Shown here: positions 52,173-61,939 of the stretch, in pieces
Layout: each line of letters begins with the position of its first letter
How positions within the stretch are numbered: the first letter of the stretch is position 1
Assembly: GCF_001879715.1 (NCBI RefSeq)
Contig: NZ_MNBW01000008.1
Location: 124,001-188,000 of the forward strand
From: Nioella nitratireducens
Lineage (GTDB): Bacteria; Pseudomonadota; Alphaproteobacteria; Rhodobacterales; Rhodobacteraceae
DNA length: 64,000 nt
Reading direction: 5' to 3'
Program-made: the position numbers and the translations under genes
The notes under the pieces: model-generated
What the model was told of the DNA's origin: nothing
Databases searched by the model: none
Seen by the model: only the letters and a program-made list of their open reading frames with translations

Positions 52173-52583
52173 ATGGCAAAGAACAAGTTTCACGACGGCC
52201 CCGGCCCCTCGCAGCGGCAGCTTCGGGTGGGCGAATTGCTGCGGCGCACCCTGTCGGATGTGCTGATGCAGGGCGATATTCACGACCCCGAGCTGAACCA
52301 GCTGTCGATCACCGTCAGCGAGGTGCGGACCTCGCCCGATCTGAAGATCGCGACAGTCTATGTGCTGCCGCTTGGTGGTGGACATCGGCAAGAGGCGATT
52401 CAGGCGCTCAAGCGCAACAAGGGCGAATTGCGTCGCGTGATCACCAAGCAGATGAACCTGAAATATGCACCTGACCTGCGGTTCCTGATCGACGACACGT
52501 TCGACAAGATGGACGACACCCGGGCGCTGTTTCAACAGGAAAAGGTCCGTCAGGATCTGGACCGGGACGAGGACGACGACTGA
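52173..52583 (+). CDS. rbfA: Ribosome-binding factor A
   Basis: 136 residues with the KH-like RbfA fold: [21 protein letters not shown] at the start, [20 protein letters not shown] in the middle and [16 protein letters not shown] near the end, then an acidic tail. It aids late 30S subunit maturation and cold adaptation. The ATG at 52173 has AAGGA at proper spacing; an ATG at 52164 lies inside that region. It begins the rbfA-DUF2233-truB run; infB and nusA, often upstream, are not in this stretch, where dapB (reverse strand) takes that place. Confidence 0.94.
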   Translation: MAKNKFHDGPGPSQRQLRVGELLRRTLSDVLMQGDIHDPELNQLSITVSEVRTSPDLKIATVYVLPLGGGHRQEAIQALKRNKGELRRVITKQMNLKYAPDLRFLIDDTFDKMDDTRALFQQEKVRQDLDRDEDDD

Positions 52584-52584
52584 G

Positions 52585-53331
52585 ATGCGCGCGGCCCTTC
52601 TTTCGCTGATCCTGTCGCTGGTGGCCGTGTCTGCCCCCGCAGAGGAATGCCGACAGGAGCGATTCGAACAGGCCCGGTATTCGGTTTGCGAGGTGGACCT
52701 GACACAGGATGACCTGAGGCTGTTTTTGCGCGATGCGTCGGGCGAGGCTTTTGGCACCTTTTCGCGGGTCGAGGACAGCCTTGGCCCCGGTCGGCGCCTC
52801 GGCTTTGCGATCAATGCCGGGATGTATCACGATGATCTGGCACCCGTGGGCCTCTATATCGAAGATGGCCAACAGGAAATGCGCGTCATTACCTCTGACG
52901 GGCCCGGTAATTTCGGGCTGCTGCCCAATGGCGTCTTTTGCATTCAAGAGCGCCGCGCGCAGGTGATCGAAAGCCGCGCCTACGCCGCCAACCCGCCCGA
53001 GTGCCGCTATGCGACCCAATCGGGGCCGATGCTGGTGATCGACGGGGCGCTGCATCCGCGTTTCCTGCCGGGCAGTTCGTCGCTCAACATCCGCAACGGT
53101 GTGGGCGTAGATGCCAACGGCACGCGGGTGGTCTTTGCAATTTCGGACGATCCGGTGAATTTCGACACGTTCGGGCGGTTCTTTCGGGATCGCCTGCACA
53201 CGCCCAATGCGCTTTACCTCGACGGTCGGGTGTCGCGGCTTTATGCGCCGCAGATCGGGCGCGATGATTTCGGCTTTCCGATGGGGCCGATCCTCGGCAC
53301 GGTTGTTGACGGGGCGCAGAAGTCCCGCTAG
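52585..53331 (+). CDS. Secreted DUF2233 / NAGPA-like phosphodiester glycosidase domain protein
   Basis: 248 residues with a signal peptide (1-18). The DUF2233 domain (relative of N-acetylglucosamine-1-phosphodiester alpha-N-acetylglucosaminidase) shows [42 protein letters not shown], and a C-terminal NALYLDG and [11 protein letters not shown] likely role is cleaving phosphodiester-linked sugars in the periplasm or outside, but substrate and activity are unproven. Start lies 1 base after the rbfA stop, so it is co-expressed with it. It is followed by truB after 41 bases. Confidence 0.85.
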   Translation: MRAALLSLILSLVAVSAPAEECRQERFEQARYSVCEVDLTQDDLRLFLRDASGEAFGTFSRVEDSLGPGRRLGFAINAGMYHDDLAPVGLYIEDGQQEMRVITSDGPGNFGLLPNGVFCIQERRAQVIESRAYAANPPECRYATQSGPMLVIDGALHPRFLPGSSSLNIRNGVGVDANGTRVVFAISDDPVNFDTFGRFFRDRLHTPNALYLDGRVSRLYAPQIGRDDFGFPMGPILGTVVDGAQKSR

Positions 53332-53372
53332 CAGAAGCGCCCTTCTGATAGGGTTGTGAACGGAGGCCCGGA

Positions 53373-54275
53373 ATGGGGCGCAAGCGCAAGGGACGCGATA
53401 TTTCTGGCTGGCTGGTCGTGGACAAGCCCGCGGGGGTGACCTCGACCGCCGTGGTGGGCAAGGTCCGGTGGGCGTTGGAGGCCAGGAAGGCCGGTCATGC
53501 CGGGACGCTGGACCCCGAGGCGACCGGCGTTCTGGCGGTGGCGCTTGGCGAAGCGACCAAGACCGTGCCGTTCATCACCGATGCGATGAAATCCTATGTC
53601 TTCACGGTGACCTTCGGGGCCGCGACCAATACCGACGATGCCGAGGGTGAGGTGATCGCGACAAGCGACGCGCGCCCCACGGATGACGAGATCACCGCCG
53701 CGCTCAAGGCGTTTGAGGGGGACATCATGCAGGTGCCGCCCAAGTTCTCGGCGGTGAAGATCGACGGCGAACGCGCCTATAAATTGGCTCGCGACGAGGA
53801 AGAGTTCGAGATCGCCGCGCGACCGCTGTTCTTGGAAAGCCTTGTCTTGCTGGACCGGCCCGATGCCGACCATGCAGTGTTGGAAATGGTCTGCGGCAAG
53901 GGCGGTTATGTCCGCGCCATCGCGCGCGATCTGGGGCAGGCGCTTGGCTGCTACGGCCATGTGAAACAGTTACGCCGGGTGTGGTCTGGTCCCTTCGACG
54001 TTGACGAGGCGGTGAGCTTTTCGGTGATCGAAGAACTGGCCAGAACCGCCGATCTCGATCAATACCTGTTGCCGCTGGAACTGGGCCTGTCCGATCTTGA
54101 CGAACTGCGCGCCACCGATCTGGGGTTTGCCCGGCTCAAGAACGGCAATCCGGGGCAGGTTCTGGGCCATGCCGAGTATGGCGACGAGGTCTGGGTGTCT
54201 TACAATGGCACCCCCGTCGCGGTCGGCATCTATCGCGGCGGAGAGGTTCACCCGAACCGCGTTTTCAACCTGTAA
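53373..54275 (+). CDS. truB: tRNA pseudouridine(55) synthase
   Basis: 300 residues. The catalytic motif [14 protein letters not shown] carries Asp47; [14 protein letters not shown]-like [13 protein letters not shown] and the N-terminal [12 protein letters not shown] are intact. It makes pseudouridine 55 in the T-loop of most tRNAs. GGAGG precedes the ATG. In many genomes truB is directly followed by rpsO and pnp, whereas here four other genes lie between. Confidence 0.96.
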   Translation: MGRKRKGRDISGWLVVDKPAGVTSTAVVGKVRWALEARKAGHAGTLDPEATGVLAVALGEATKTVPFITDAMKSYVFTVTFGAATNTDDAEGEVIATSDARPTDDEITAALKAFEGDIMQVPPKFSAVKIDGERAYKLARDEEEFEIAARPLFLESLVLLDRPDADHAVLEMVCGKGGYVRAIARDLGQALGCYGHVKQLRRVWSGPFDVDEAVSFSVIEELARTADLDQYLLPLELGLSDLDELRATDLGFARLKNGNPGQVLGHAEYGDEVWVSYNGTPVAVGIYRGGEVHPNRVFNL

Positions 54276-54373
54276 CGCTTGGCTTTCACGCCTCGGTCGC
54301 GCAGCTGTGTTCGCGTTTTGACCCCTGCCTGTGCTAGGGTGGCCGTGGGAGAACCGTCTGGTTTCGCCCGTCT

Positions 54374-54390
54374 CGCCCGAGTTACGGGCG
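54374..54390 (+). repeat. Short inverted repeat in the leader of the DUF2189 gene
   Basis: CGCCCG and CGGGCG flank a 5-base loop about 46 bases upstream of the ATG at 54437. It may be a leader hairpin or a weak truB terminator; there is no T run. The 161-bp gap from truB holds nothing else clear. Confidence 0.3.
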
Positions 54391-54436
54391 GAACCTCCCG
54401 GTGTCGTCCTGACCATTCAGGATGCAGGAGGTTACT

Positions 54437-55294
54437 ATGGTCAAAACTATCGGAAATCCCTTGTCATGGACTGCCGGGGCCGTTGTTCACGGCGGCAGCC
54501 ACCTTGTGGATATGACCGCCCATGTCGGCAGCGAGCGGATCGACAAGCCGCCGGTTGTGAAGAAAATCGGTATGGCGGATCTGGGTTACGCCCTGCGGCA
54601 CGGGGTGGATGATTTCGCGGCGTTTCGCTCGGATGTCATCTTCCTTTGCCTGCTTTACCCGGTGATCGGGCTGGCGATGGTGTGGATGGGGTTCCAGAAC
54701 GAAATGATCCACCACATCTTTCCGCTGATGTCCGGCTTTGCCATCCTGGGTCCGGTTGCCGCCGTTGGTCTGTACGAGCTCAGCCGACGCCGCGAAAAAG
54801 GGTTGGCACCGACATGGGGCAATGCCCTGGCCCTGATCCGCGCACCCTCGATGGGGCCTATCCTTGTGTTCGGTGTGTACCTGCTGGCGTTGTTTTCGGT
54901 CTGGATGTTAACGGCGCACATGATCTTTCTGTTTACGATGGCGGGCGAACAGCCGGTGAATGTCTTACAGTTTTTCCGCGATGCGATGACGACTGCCGAA
55001 GGACAGCGGATGATGCTGATCGGTATCCCCGTGGGCGCGGTCTTTGCCGCGTTGGCGTTGGCCATCGGGGTTGTGACGGTGCCTCTCTTGCTGGATCGTG
55101 ACGTCGGCGTGCCGGTGGCGATTGCCACCTCTCTCAAGGTCATGGCCAAGAACCCTGTCGTTACCTGCGTGTGGGGGGGCTTCATCGCCCTCTCGCTGGC
55201 GGTCGCTTCGATCCCGTTCCTTCTGGGGCTGGTCGTCGTGATGCCGATCCTTGGCCATGCCAGTTGGCACCTCTATCGCCGCGCGGTGGACTGA
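54437..55294 (+). CDS. DUF2189 membrane protein
   Basis: 285 residues with an N-terminal soluble segment (about 1-70, RIDKPPVVKKIGMADLGYAL) then about six hydrophobic helices, the DUF2189 pattern. The helix regions run from DVIFLCLLYPVIGLAMVWMG to the C-terminal LGHASWHLYRRAV. The AGGAGG at 54425 precedes the ATG at 54437, so the ORF ATG at 54422 is not the start. Function unknown; probably inner membrane. Confidence 0.82.
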   Translation: MVKTIGNPLSWTAGAVVHGGSHLVDMTAHVGSERIDKPPVVKKIGMADLGYALRHGVDDFAAFRSDVIFLCLLYPVIGLAMVWMGFQNEMIHHIFPLMSGFAILGPVAAVGLYELSRRREKGLAPTWGNALALIRAPSMGPILVFGVYLLALFSVWMLTAHMIFLFTMAGEQPVNVLQFFRDAMTTAEGQRMMLIGIPVGAVFAALALAIGVVTVPLLLDRDVGVPVAIATSLKVMAKNPVVTCVWGGFIALSLAVASIPFLLGLVVVMPILGHASWHLYRRAVD

Positions 55295-55333
55295 CACCTT
55301 GCGCCCCATTCTGCCCCGCGCCACAAGCGGGGC

Positions 55334-55846
55334 ATGATCACACGGGTGTTTCAAAAGGGCGATGCCGCGAGCGATGCGGTCTATTCCGATTGCGAGCGGT
55401 ATCGTTACGCGCTGACGCGGGTCTGGGACCAGGCCGCGCCGCGCCTTTTGGTCGTGATGCTCAACCCCTCGAAGGCTACAGAAGTTCAGAACGACCCCAC
55501 GGTCGAGCGCTGCGAACGGCGGGCGCGGGTGTTGGGCTATGGCGGGTTTCGGGTGATGAACATTTTTGCGTGGCGCGAGACCGATCCGAAACTGTTGCGG
55601 CAGGCCGAGCAGCCGGTGGGGCCGGAAAACAACCGCCTGCTGACCGCGGGCGTTGCATGGGCCGATGCCGTGCTGGCCGGGTGGGGCGTGCACGGCGACC
55701 ATCTTGGGCGGGGTCCAGAGGTCGAGGCGCTGTTGCGCAACGCCGGGGCCGAGTTGCTTTGTCTGGGCCTGTCCAAGGCAGGCCATCCGCGCCATCCGCT
55801 CTACATTGCCTATGCCACTGCGCCGCAGGTCTGGCGTGCCCGTTGA
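55334..55846 (+). CDS. DUF1643 protein
   Basis: 170 residues. The family block LLVVMLNPSKATEVQNDPTVERC followed by VMNIFAWRETDPK is recognisable (shown in shorter parts: VMLNPSKATE, DPTVERC, NIFAWRETDP). Later GVAWADAVLAGWG gives the second conserved stretch. The fold is like a nucleotide- or base-handling enzyme but has no assigned activity. Soluble, cytoplasmic. A short RBS-like GCGGGGC precedes the ATG. Confidence 0.85.
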   Translation: MITRVFQKGDAASDAVYSDCERYRYALTRVWDQAAPRLLVVMLNPSKATEVQNDPTVERCERRARVLGYGGFRVMNIFAWRETDPKLLRQAEQPVGPENNRLLTAGVAWADAVLAGWGVHGDHLGRGPEVEALLRNAGAELLCLGLSKAGHPRHPLYIAYATAPQVWRAR

Positions 55847-55894
55847 CCTTGGGCCGTGCGGGCCGCAGTCTGACCGCCAAGGGAGGGCCGCGCC

Positions 55895-56794
55895 ATGTCG
55901 GATATCGCCGGGTTCACGCAAAGCTACATCGAGACAAACGGTCTTCGCTTGTCGGTGCATCAGGGCGGGCAGGGGGTGCCCTTGGTGCTGCTGCATGGCT
56001 ATCCGCAGAACCACATGTGTTGGGCAAGGATCGCGCCCGCGCTGGCACAGGATTTCCACGTCATCATCCCCGACCTGCGCGGCTATGGCGACAGCGACGC
56101 GCCCGCCGATGATGCCGACCACCACACCTATTCCAAGCGCGAGATGGCCAAGGATGTGATCGGGGTGCTCGATTACATGGGTCTGGAGCGGGCGCATATC
56201 CTCGGTCACGATCGCGGGGCGCGGGTGACCTACCGGCTGGCGCTGGATCACCCCGACCGGGTGGATCGGTTGGGGATCATCGAAGTGGTGCCGACTGGTG
56301 ATTTCTGGGGTGCGTGGGATGCGGAACTGGCGCTCAAGGCCTATCACTGGACCTTTCTTGCCCAACCCGCGCCCTTGCCAGAACGGATGATCTCGGCTGA
56401 TCCGCGCACCTATTTTGACTGGACCCTGTCGAGTTGGACCCAGTGCCGGACATTGGCCCCCTTTGAGGGCCCGGCATTGGAAAGCTACCGCCGCCAGGCG
56501 CGCGATCCGGCCCGCGTGGCGGCGATGTGCGCCGATTATCGCGCCGGGGCCGGCATTGACCGCGCGCTGGACGAAGCCGACCGGTTGGCCGGCAACAAGA
56601 TCGCCGCGCCGTTGCATTTTGTCTGGGCCAGTGCGGGGTTCCCGGCGCGCGCAGGCGACCCCAAGGGAATCTGGCAGGCGTGGTGCGCACAACCTGTGAC
56701 AGGGCAGGAATTGCACGGCACCGGCCACTTCGCGATGGAGGAAGTGCCGGATGCGGTGCTTCAGGCGGTGCGCCCGCATTTCCTGCCGGACTGA
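55895..56794 (+). CDS. Alpha/beta hydrolase, probable fluoroacetate/haloacetate dehalogenase
   Basis: 299 residues, alpha/beta-hydrolase fold of the haloacetate dehalogenase type. The nucleophile elbow GHDRGAR gives Asp106 with Arg107 and Arg110 for carboxylate binding. The cap shows ALKAYHWTFLAQPAPLPE with His151 and Trp152. YRAGAG has Tyr215, and the catalytic His is His278 in HGTGHFAMEEVP. These match, with an offset of 2-4, the residue set known to hold fluoride in Rhodopseudomonas fluoroacetate dehalogenase (Asp110, Arg111, Arg114, His155, Trp156, Tyr219, His280). It is therefore likely to hydrolyse haloacetates to glycolate in the cytoplasm. GGGAGG precedes the ATG. Confidence 0.85.
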   Translation: MSDIAGFTQSYIETNGLRLSVHQGGQGVPLVLLHGYPQNHMCWARIAPALAQDFHVIIPDLRGYGDSDAPADDADHHTYSKREMAKDVIGVLDYMGLERAHILGHDRGARVTYRLALDHPDRVDRLGIIEVVPTGDFWGAWDAELALKAYHWTFLAQPAPLPERMISADPRTYFDWTLSSWTQCRTLAPFEGPALESYRRQARDPARVAAMCADYRAGAGIDRALDEADRLAGNKIAAPLHFVWASAGFPARAGDPKGIWQAWCAQPVTGQELHGTGHFAMEEVPDAVLQAVRPHFLPD

Positions 56795-56804
56795 GCCAAC
56801 GTAA

Positions 56805-56827
56805 AAGGGCGCCAACGAGGCGCCCTT
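56805..56827 (+). terminator. Terminator after the dehalogenase gene
   Basis: A perfect 9-bp stem AAGGGCGCC / GGCGCCCTT with a 5-base loop. It lies between the dehalogenase and the convergent RTX gene and may serve both. Confidence 0.85.
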
Positions 56828-56847
56828 GGTCAGCCGAGGAAAAGATC

Positions 56848-58641
56848 TTAACCAGTTTCGGCCATGTCGTCGAGACGGATGTCGCGCAGCATGATGTCGG
56901 TCGGGTCGAGCCCTTGCGCCCCTACAACCCGCAGCACGACATGGCCATCGACCATGATGCTGGCGCCGCTGCCATCCTCGAAATCGACAACGCTGATCTC
57001 GGGGTCCGGTGTGACCTCCAGATCGACGCTGACCTGAATCAGGTCGTCTGCCGGGTCGAAATCGGTCACCAGACCGGCGTCGCTATCGTTTTCCACGTAG
57101 ACGCCCGATTCGAAGATGTCGGACCCGTCGCCTCCTGTGGCCACGTCATTTTCGCCAAGGAACAGGTAGTCATCTCCTGCGCCGCCATCCATCGTGTCGG
57201 CTTGATCCTCGTCATAGGGGCCAAACTGGTCGTCGCCACCGGCAAAAGTGCCGTCGAGCGTGTCGTTGCCATCGCCACCCTGCATGTGGTCGGATCCAAA
57301 GCCGCCACTGAGGAAGTCTTCGCCCGCACCGCCATCAAGGCTGTCATCGCCATCCGCGCCGTAGATCAGATCATTGCCGTCGCCGCCCGAAAGTGTATCC
57401 GTGCCGTCGCCGCCACCCAGCAGGTCGTGGCCGTCGCCGCCTTCGATGGAATCATCTCCCTGATCGCCATAAAGCTCGTCATTTCCACCTTCCCCGAGGA
57501 TGGTGTCATCGCCCTCGTTGCCGAAGGCCAGGTCGTTCTGCGCGCCGCCGTCGACCAGATCGTCGCCAGCGCCGCCGGTCAGGGCATCGGCATCCTGCTG
57601 GCCAAACAGGTCATCCATACCTTCGCGTCCGCGCAGGATATCGTCGGCGGTGCCGCCATTCAGCACGTCGTTGCCATTTTGCCCGTCGATCGTATCGCTG
57701 CCGTCACCCCCGGCGAGGGTGTCATTGCCATCGCTGCCGGTGATCGAGTCGCCGCCATCGGGGTCGGTCGGCTCTTGTTCAAGCTGCACGTCGTCGAGGG
57801 TGAGGCCGGTGGTGTCATCAAGGTGCAGAATCTGGGCCCCGTCCGAGAACACGGCGGTGCTGTTGTTTTCGGCGTTCTCTTCAAAGGTGATTTCGGGCGG
57901 CGTGTCGCCGTCATAGCGCACAAGGATCGTGTCCACGCCGGGCATGAAATCCGACAGGATCGGCACGTCGTCGGGCACGTCCGCGCGGGTCAGGAATTGG
58001 TCTTCGCCGTCGCCACCCATGGCCATATCGCCATCGCCAAGGATCAGCAGGTCGTCGCCAGGGCCGCCGTCGAGGGTATCGGACCCGTCGCCGCCGTCGA
58101 GCGTGTCACTGCCAGTGTCGCCTGCAAGGCTGTCGTTGCCGTCACCGCCCGCGAGGGTGTCATCACCCGTGCCACCCGCGATCAGGTCGTCGCCGCCGTC
58201 GCCGTACAGGTCATCGTCGCCATCGAAACCAGAGATATCGTCATTCCCGTCGGCACCGTGAATCTCATCGTTGCCGGTGTCGCCGTGCATGGCATCAGCG
58301 GCGCCGGTGCCAAAGATCGGGGTGGTCGCGAAGCTCGGGTCCGCATCGCTGCCGCCGCCGGTCGCCGGGTCGTTGACGAAGATGTCGTCGAGGATGTTGC
58401 CGCTGTCAGCCTGGTCCTGGGGCGCGCCGGTGTCACCGGGATTGCCCATGCCATCGGACCCGAACAGCAAATCGTGCAGATCGGATGTGTAGACCGAGGC
58501 GTCATACGCATTTTGGGCGCTGCCGCCGTCTGGCGCCTCTGCACCGTCATTGCTTGTGTCATCGGTCTCGTCGCCGGAAAACAGCCCTTCGAGCGCGAAC
58601 CCGACAAGCATCAGCAACAATACACCACCCGCTGCAATCAT
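56848..58641 (-). CDS. RTX (GGxGxDxxx) calcium-binding protein with N-terminal membrane anchor
   Basis: 597 residues, acidic and Gly/Asp-rich. The N-terminus has one hydrophobic helix (2-22, IAAGGVLLLMLVGFALEGLF) that looks like a membrane anchor or signal. Two long blocks of RTX nonapeptides follow (about 105-205 and 290-470), with typical units such as GGDGNDTLAGG and GGAGDDLVDGG. These bind Ca2+ and fold as a beta roll. Between and after them are non-repeat beta regions (about 205-285 and 470-597). No catalytic domain and no type I secretion genes are nearby. AAAGGAAAG supports the start. Function unknown; a surface or periplasmic scaffold is likely. Confidence 0.88.
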   Translation of the reverse strand: MIAAGGVLLLMLVGFALEGLFSGDETDDTSNDGAEAPDGGSAQNAYDASVYTSDLHDLLFGSDGMGNPGDTGAPQDQADSGNILDDIFVNDPATGGGSDADPSFATTPIFGTGAADAMHGDTGNDEIHGADGNDDISGFDGDDDLYGDGGDDLIAGGTGDDTLAGGDGNDSLAGDTGSDTLDGGDGSDTLDGGPGDDLLILGDGDMAMGGDGEDQFLTRADVPDDVPILSDFMPGVDTILVRYDGDTPPEITFEENAENNSTAVFSDGAQILHLDDTTGLTLDDVQLEQEPTDPDGGDSITGSDGNDTLAGGDGSDTIDGQNGNDVLNGGTADDILRGREGMDDLFGQQDADALTGGAGDDLVDGGAQNDLAFGNEGDDTILGEGGNDELYGDQGDDSIEGGDGHDLLGGGDGTDTLSGGDGNDLIYGADGDDSLDGGAGEDFLSGGFGSDHMQGGDGNDTLDGTFAGGDDQFGPYDEDQADTMDGGAGDDYLFLGENDVATGGDGSDIFESGVYVENDSDAGLVTDFDPADDLIQVSVDLEVTPDPEISVVDFEDGSGASIMVDGHVVLRVVGAQGLDPTDIMLRDIRLDDMAETG

Positions 58642-59032
58642 TTTCTTTCCTTTACCTCAATCTCAGGCCCCGGGGGGAAGAGCCGTCTGATACGATTGTG
58701 AATGAACCTGCGCCCGGCCTTGGGTCATTTGCCGACGTCCACAAGGTTTTCCTGTGGAATAATTGTGGCGCTGTTTCCGAGGAGTGAATCCATCGCTCCG
58801 AACTGCGGGGCATTCTTCGAAGCTTTTAGGAAAAGCTCAATGAAATCGTTTCTAACTGGTTAACGCAGGCGGGTCCGACCGGCCCCTTTTGCGCCAGAAA
58901 CTTGGCGCTTTCCTTCGTCGGTCTTTTCCCCTATACGCCCGCAATCGCCTGCTATGGGCGAGTCTCTCCATGGGCCTTGCTGGACGACATCCCGGCCTGC
59001 GCCATCCACTCAAACCCGCAAAGGAGACCCCG
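58642..59032. other. 391-bp intergenic region between the RTX gene and rpsO
   Basis: No ORF with coding character. It should hold the promoter and leader of the divergent RTX gene and of rpsO. Two small symmetric sites are present: AGCTTTT-AGG-AAAAGCT at 58821-58837, and GCGCCA..TGGCGC at 58891-58908, followed by TTTCC. Either may be a regulatory hairpin or operator; neither can be assigned. Confidence 0.6.
58821..58837. repeat. Perfect inverted repeat AGCTTTT/AAAAGCT
   Basis: Seven-base arms with a 3-base spacer, in an AT-rich patch of an otherwise GC-rich region. Suits a protein-binding operator or a weak hairpin between divergent genes. Confidence 0.4.
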
Positions 59033-59302
59033 ATGTCGATCACCGCAGAAGAGAAAGCCCGCCTGATCGCCGAATTCGCAACCAAGGAAGGCGACACCGG
59101 TTCGCCGGAAGTCCAGGTTGCGATCCTGACCAGCCGGATCAACACGTTGACCGAGCACTTCAAAAGCCACAAGAAAGACAACCACTCTCGTCGTGGTCTG
59201 CTGATGATGGTTGCTCAGCGTCGTAAGCTGCTGGACTACCTCAAGGGCAAGGAAGAGGCACGTTACCAGTCTCTCATCAAGAAGCTCGGTATTCGCCGCT
59301 AA
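59033..59302 (+). CDS. rpsO: 30S ribosomal protein S15
   Basis: 89 residues, full S15. The family stretch [20 protein letters not shown] and [19 protein letters not shown] is intact. It binds the central domain of 16S rRNA early in 30S assembly. AAGGAG precedes the ATG at 59033. In other bacteria S15 represses its own mRNA; the hairpins in the leader could reflect that, but this is unproven here. It ends at a strong terminator. Confidence 0.97.
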   Translation: MSITAEEKARLIAEFATKEGDTGSPEVQVAILTSRINTLTEHFKSHKKDNHSRRGLLMMVAQRRKLLDYLKGKEEARYQSLIKKLGIRR

Positions 59303-59329
59303 TCCTGCATCGTCAGAGATGATCGTTGG

Positions 59330-59359
59330 CGCGCCCCGGGAAACAGGGGCGCGTTTTTT
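59330..59359 (+). terminator. Terminator after rpsO
   Basis: An 8-bp stem CGCGCCCC / GGGGCGCG with an 8-base loop, followed by six T. Any pnp transcript from here on needs read-through or its own promoter in the remaining 230 bases. Confidence 0.93.
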
Positions 59360-59594
59360 CGTTGCCAGGCACGGCCTTCCCGGACGGCGATCTGCGTGGC
59401 GGCGGCGCCTGGTCCTGCAAAGGGGCAGGCGATATCGTTGCTTTCCAAATCCCAAGAATTCCTGTATGCGCCGCACATCTGAGACGTGATGCCTTTGACC
59501 CCGGGCGCATGAACAAGATTGGGGTCGGCGGCAATGGGGCCGCCAGTCAAACGGGGACCCGGGATACGCTCGGGAGTGCCCCAAACAGGATACG

Positions 59595-61727
<2,133 letters not shown>

Positions 61728-61751
61728 TCCTCGCACCGCTTTGGAAACTGG

Positions 61752-61781
61752 AAAGCCCCGGGGTCACGCTCCGGGGCTTTT
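61752..61781 (+). terminator. Terminator after pnp
   Basis: A perfect 10-bp stem AAAGCCCCGG / CCGGGGCTTT with a 9-base loop and a short T run. It uses the same stem as the serA terminator. Confidence 0.92.
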
Positions 61782-61801
61782 GCTTTCTACGGGGGCACAG
61801 G

Positions 61802-61831
61802 AAAAACCCCGGCAAGCGAAGCCTGCCGGGG
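61802..61831 (-). terminator. Minus-strand terminator of the right-edge secreted-protein gene
   Basis: Read on the minus strand, CCCCGGCA and TGCCGGGG pair over 8 bp with a 9-base loop and are followed by TTTTT. It would end transcripts of the gene whose stop lies at 61940, about 110 bases upstream. Confidence 0.85.
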
Positions 61832-61939
61832 CGTTGAACCAATAACTCGGTGATGAAATCCTGTAGGGTGCGCGAGAGGCGGACCCCGGAAACGGGCGGC
61901 GGTAGAGGGGCCGCCCGTTCCAATGCTGTCGCCTGCGGT

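Noticed and set aside
51243-52814. DapB as a 523-residue protein extending to 52814
   Set aside because: The added N-terminal part overlaps rbfA and the DUF2233 gene on the opposite strand and has no DapB homology; the ATG at 52055 gives the normal length.
54318-54345. TTGACC followed by GCTAGGGT as a sigma-70 promoter before the DUF2189 gene
   Set aside because: The spacing between the two boxes is about 12 bases, too short for a normal -35/-10 pair, so it was not listed as a promoter.
54965-56815. A 616-residue minus-strand ORF across DUF2189, DUF1643 and the dehalogenase
   Set aside because: It runs opposite to three genes with clear family motifs and gives low-complexity basic sequence without domains.
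56680-58701. A plus-strand ORF opposite the RTX gene with a periodic Val/Ala/Ile-rich sequence
   Set aside because: The periodicity is the mirror of the Gly/Asp RTX codons on the other strand, so it is not a separate repeat protein.
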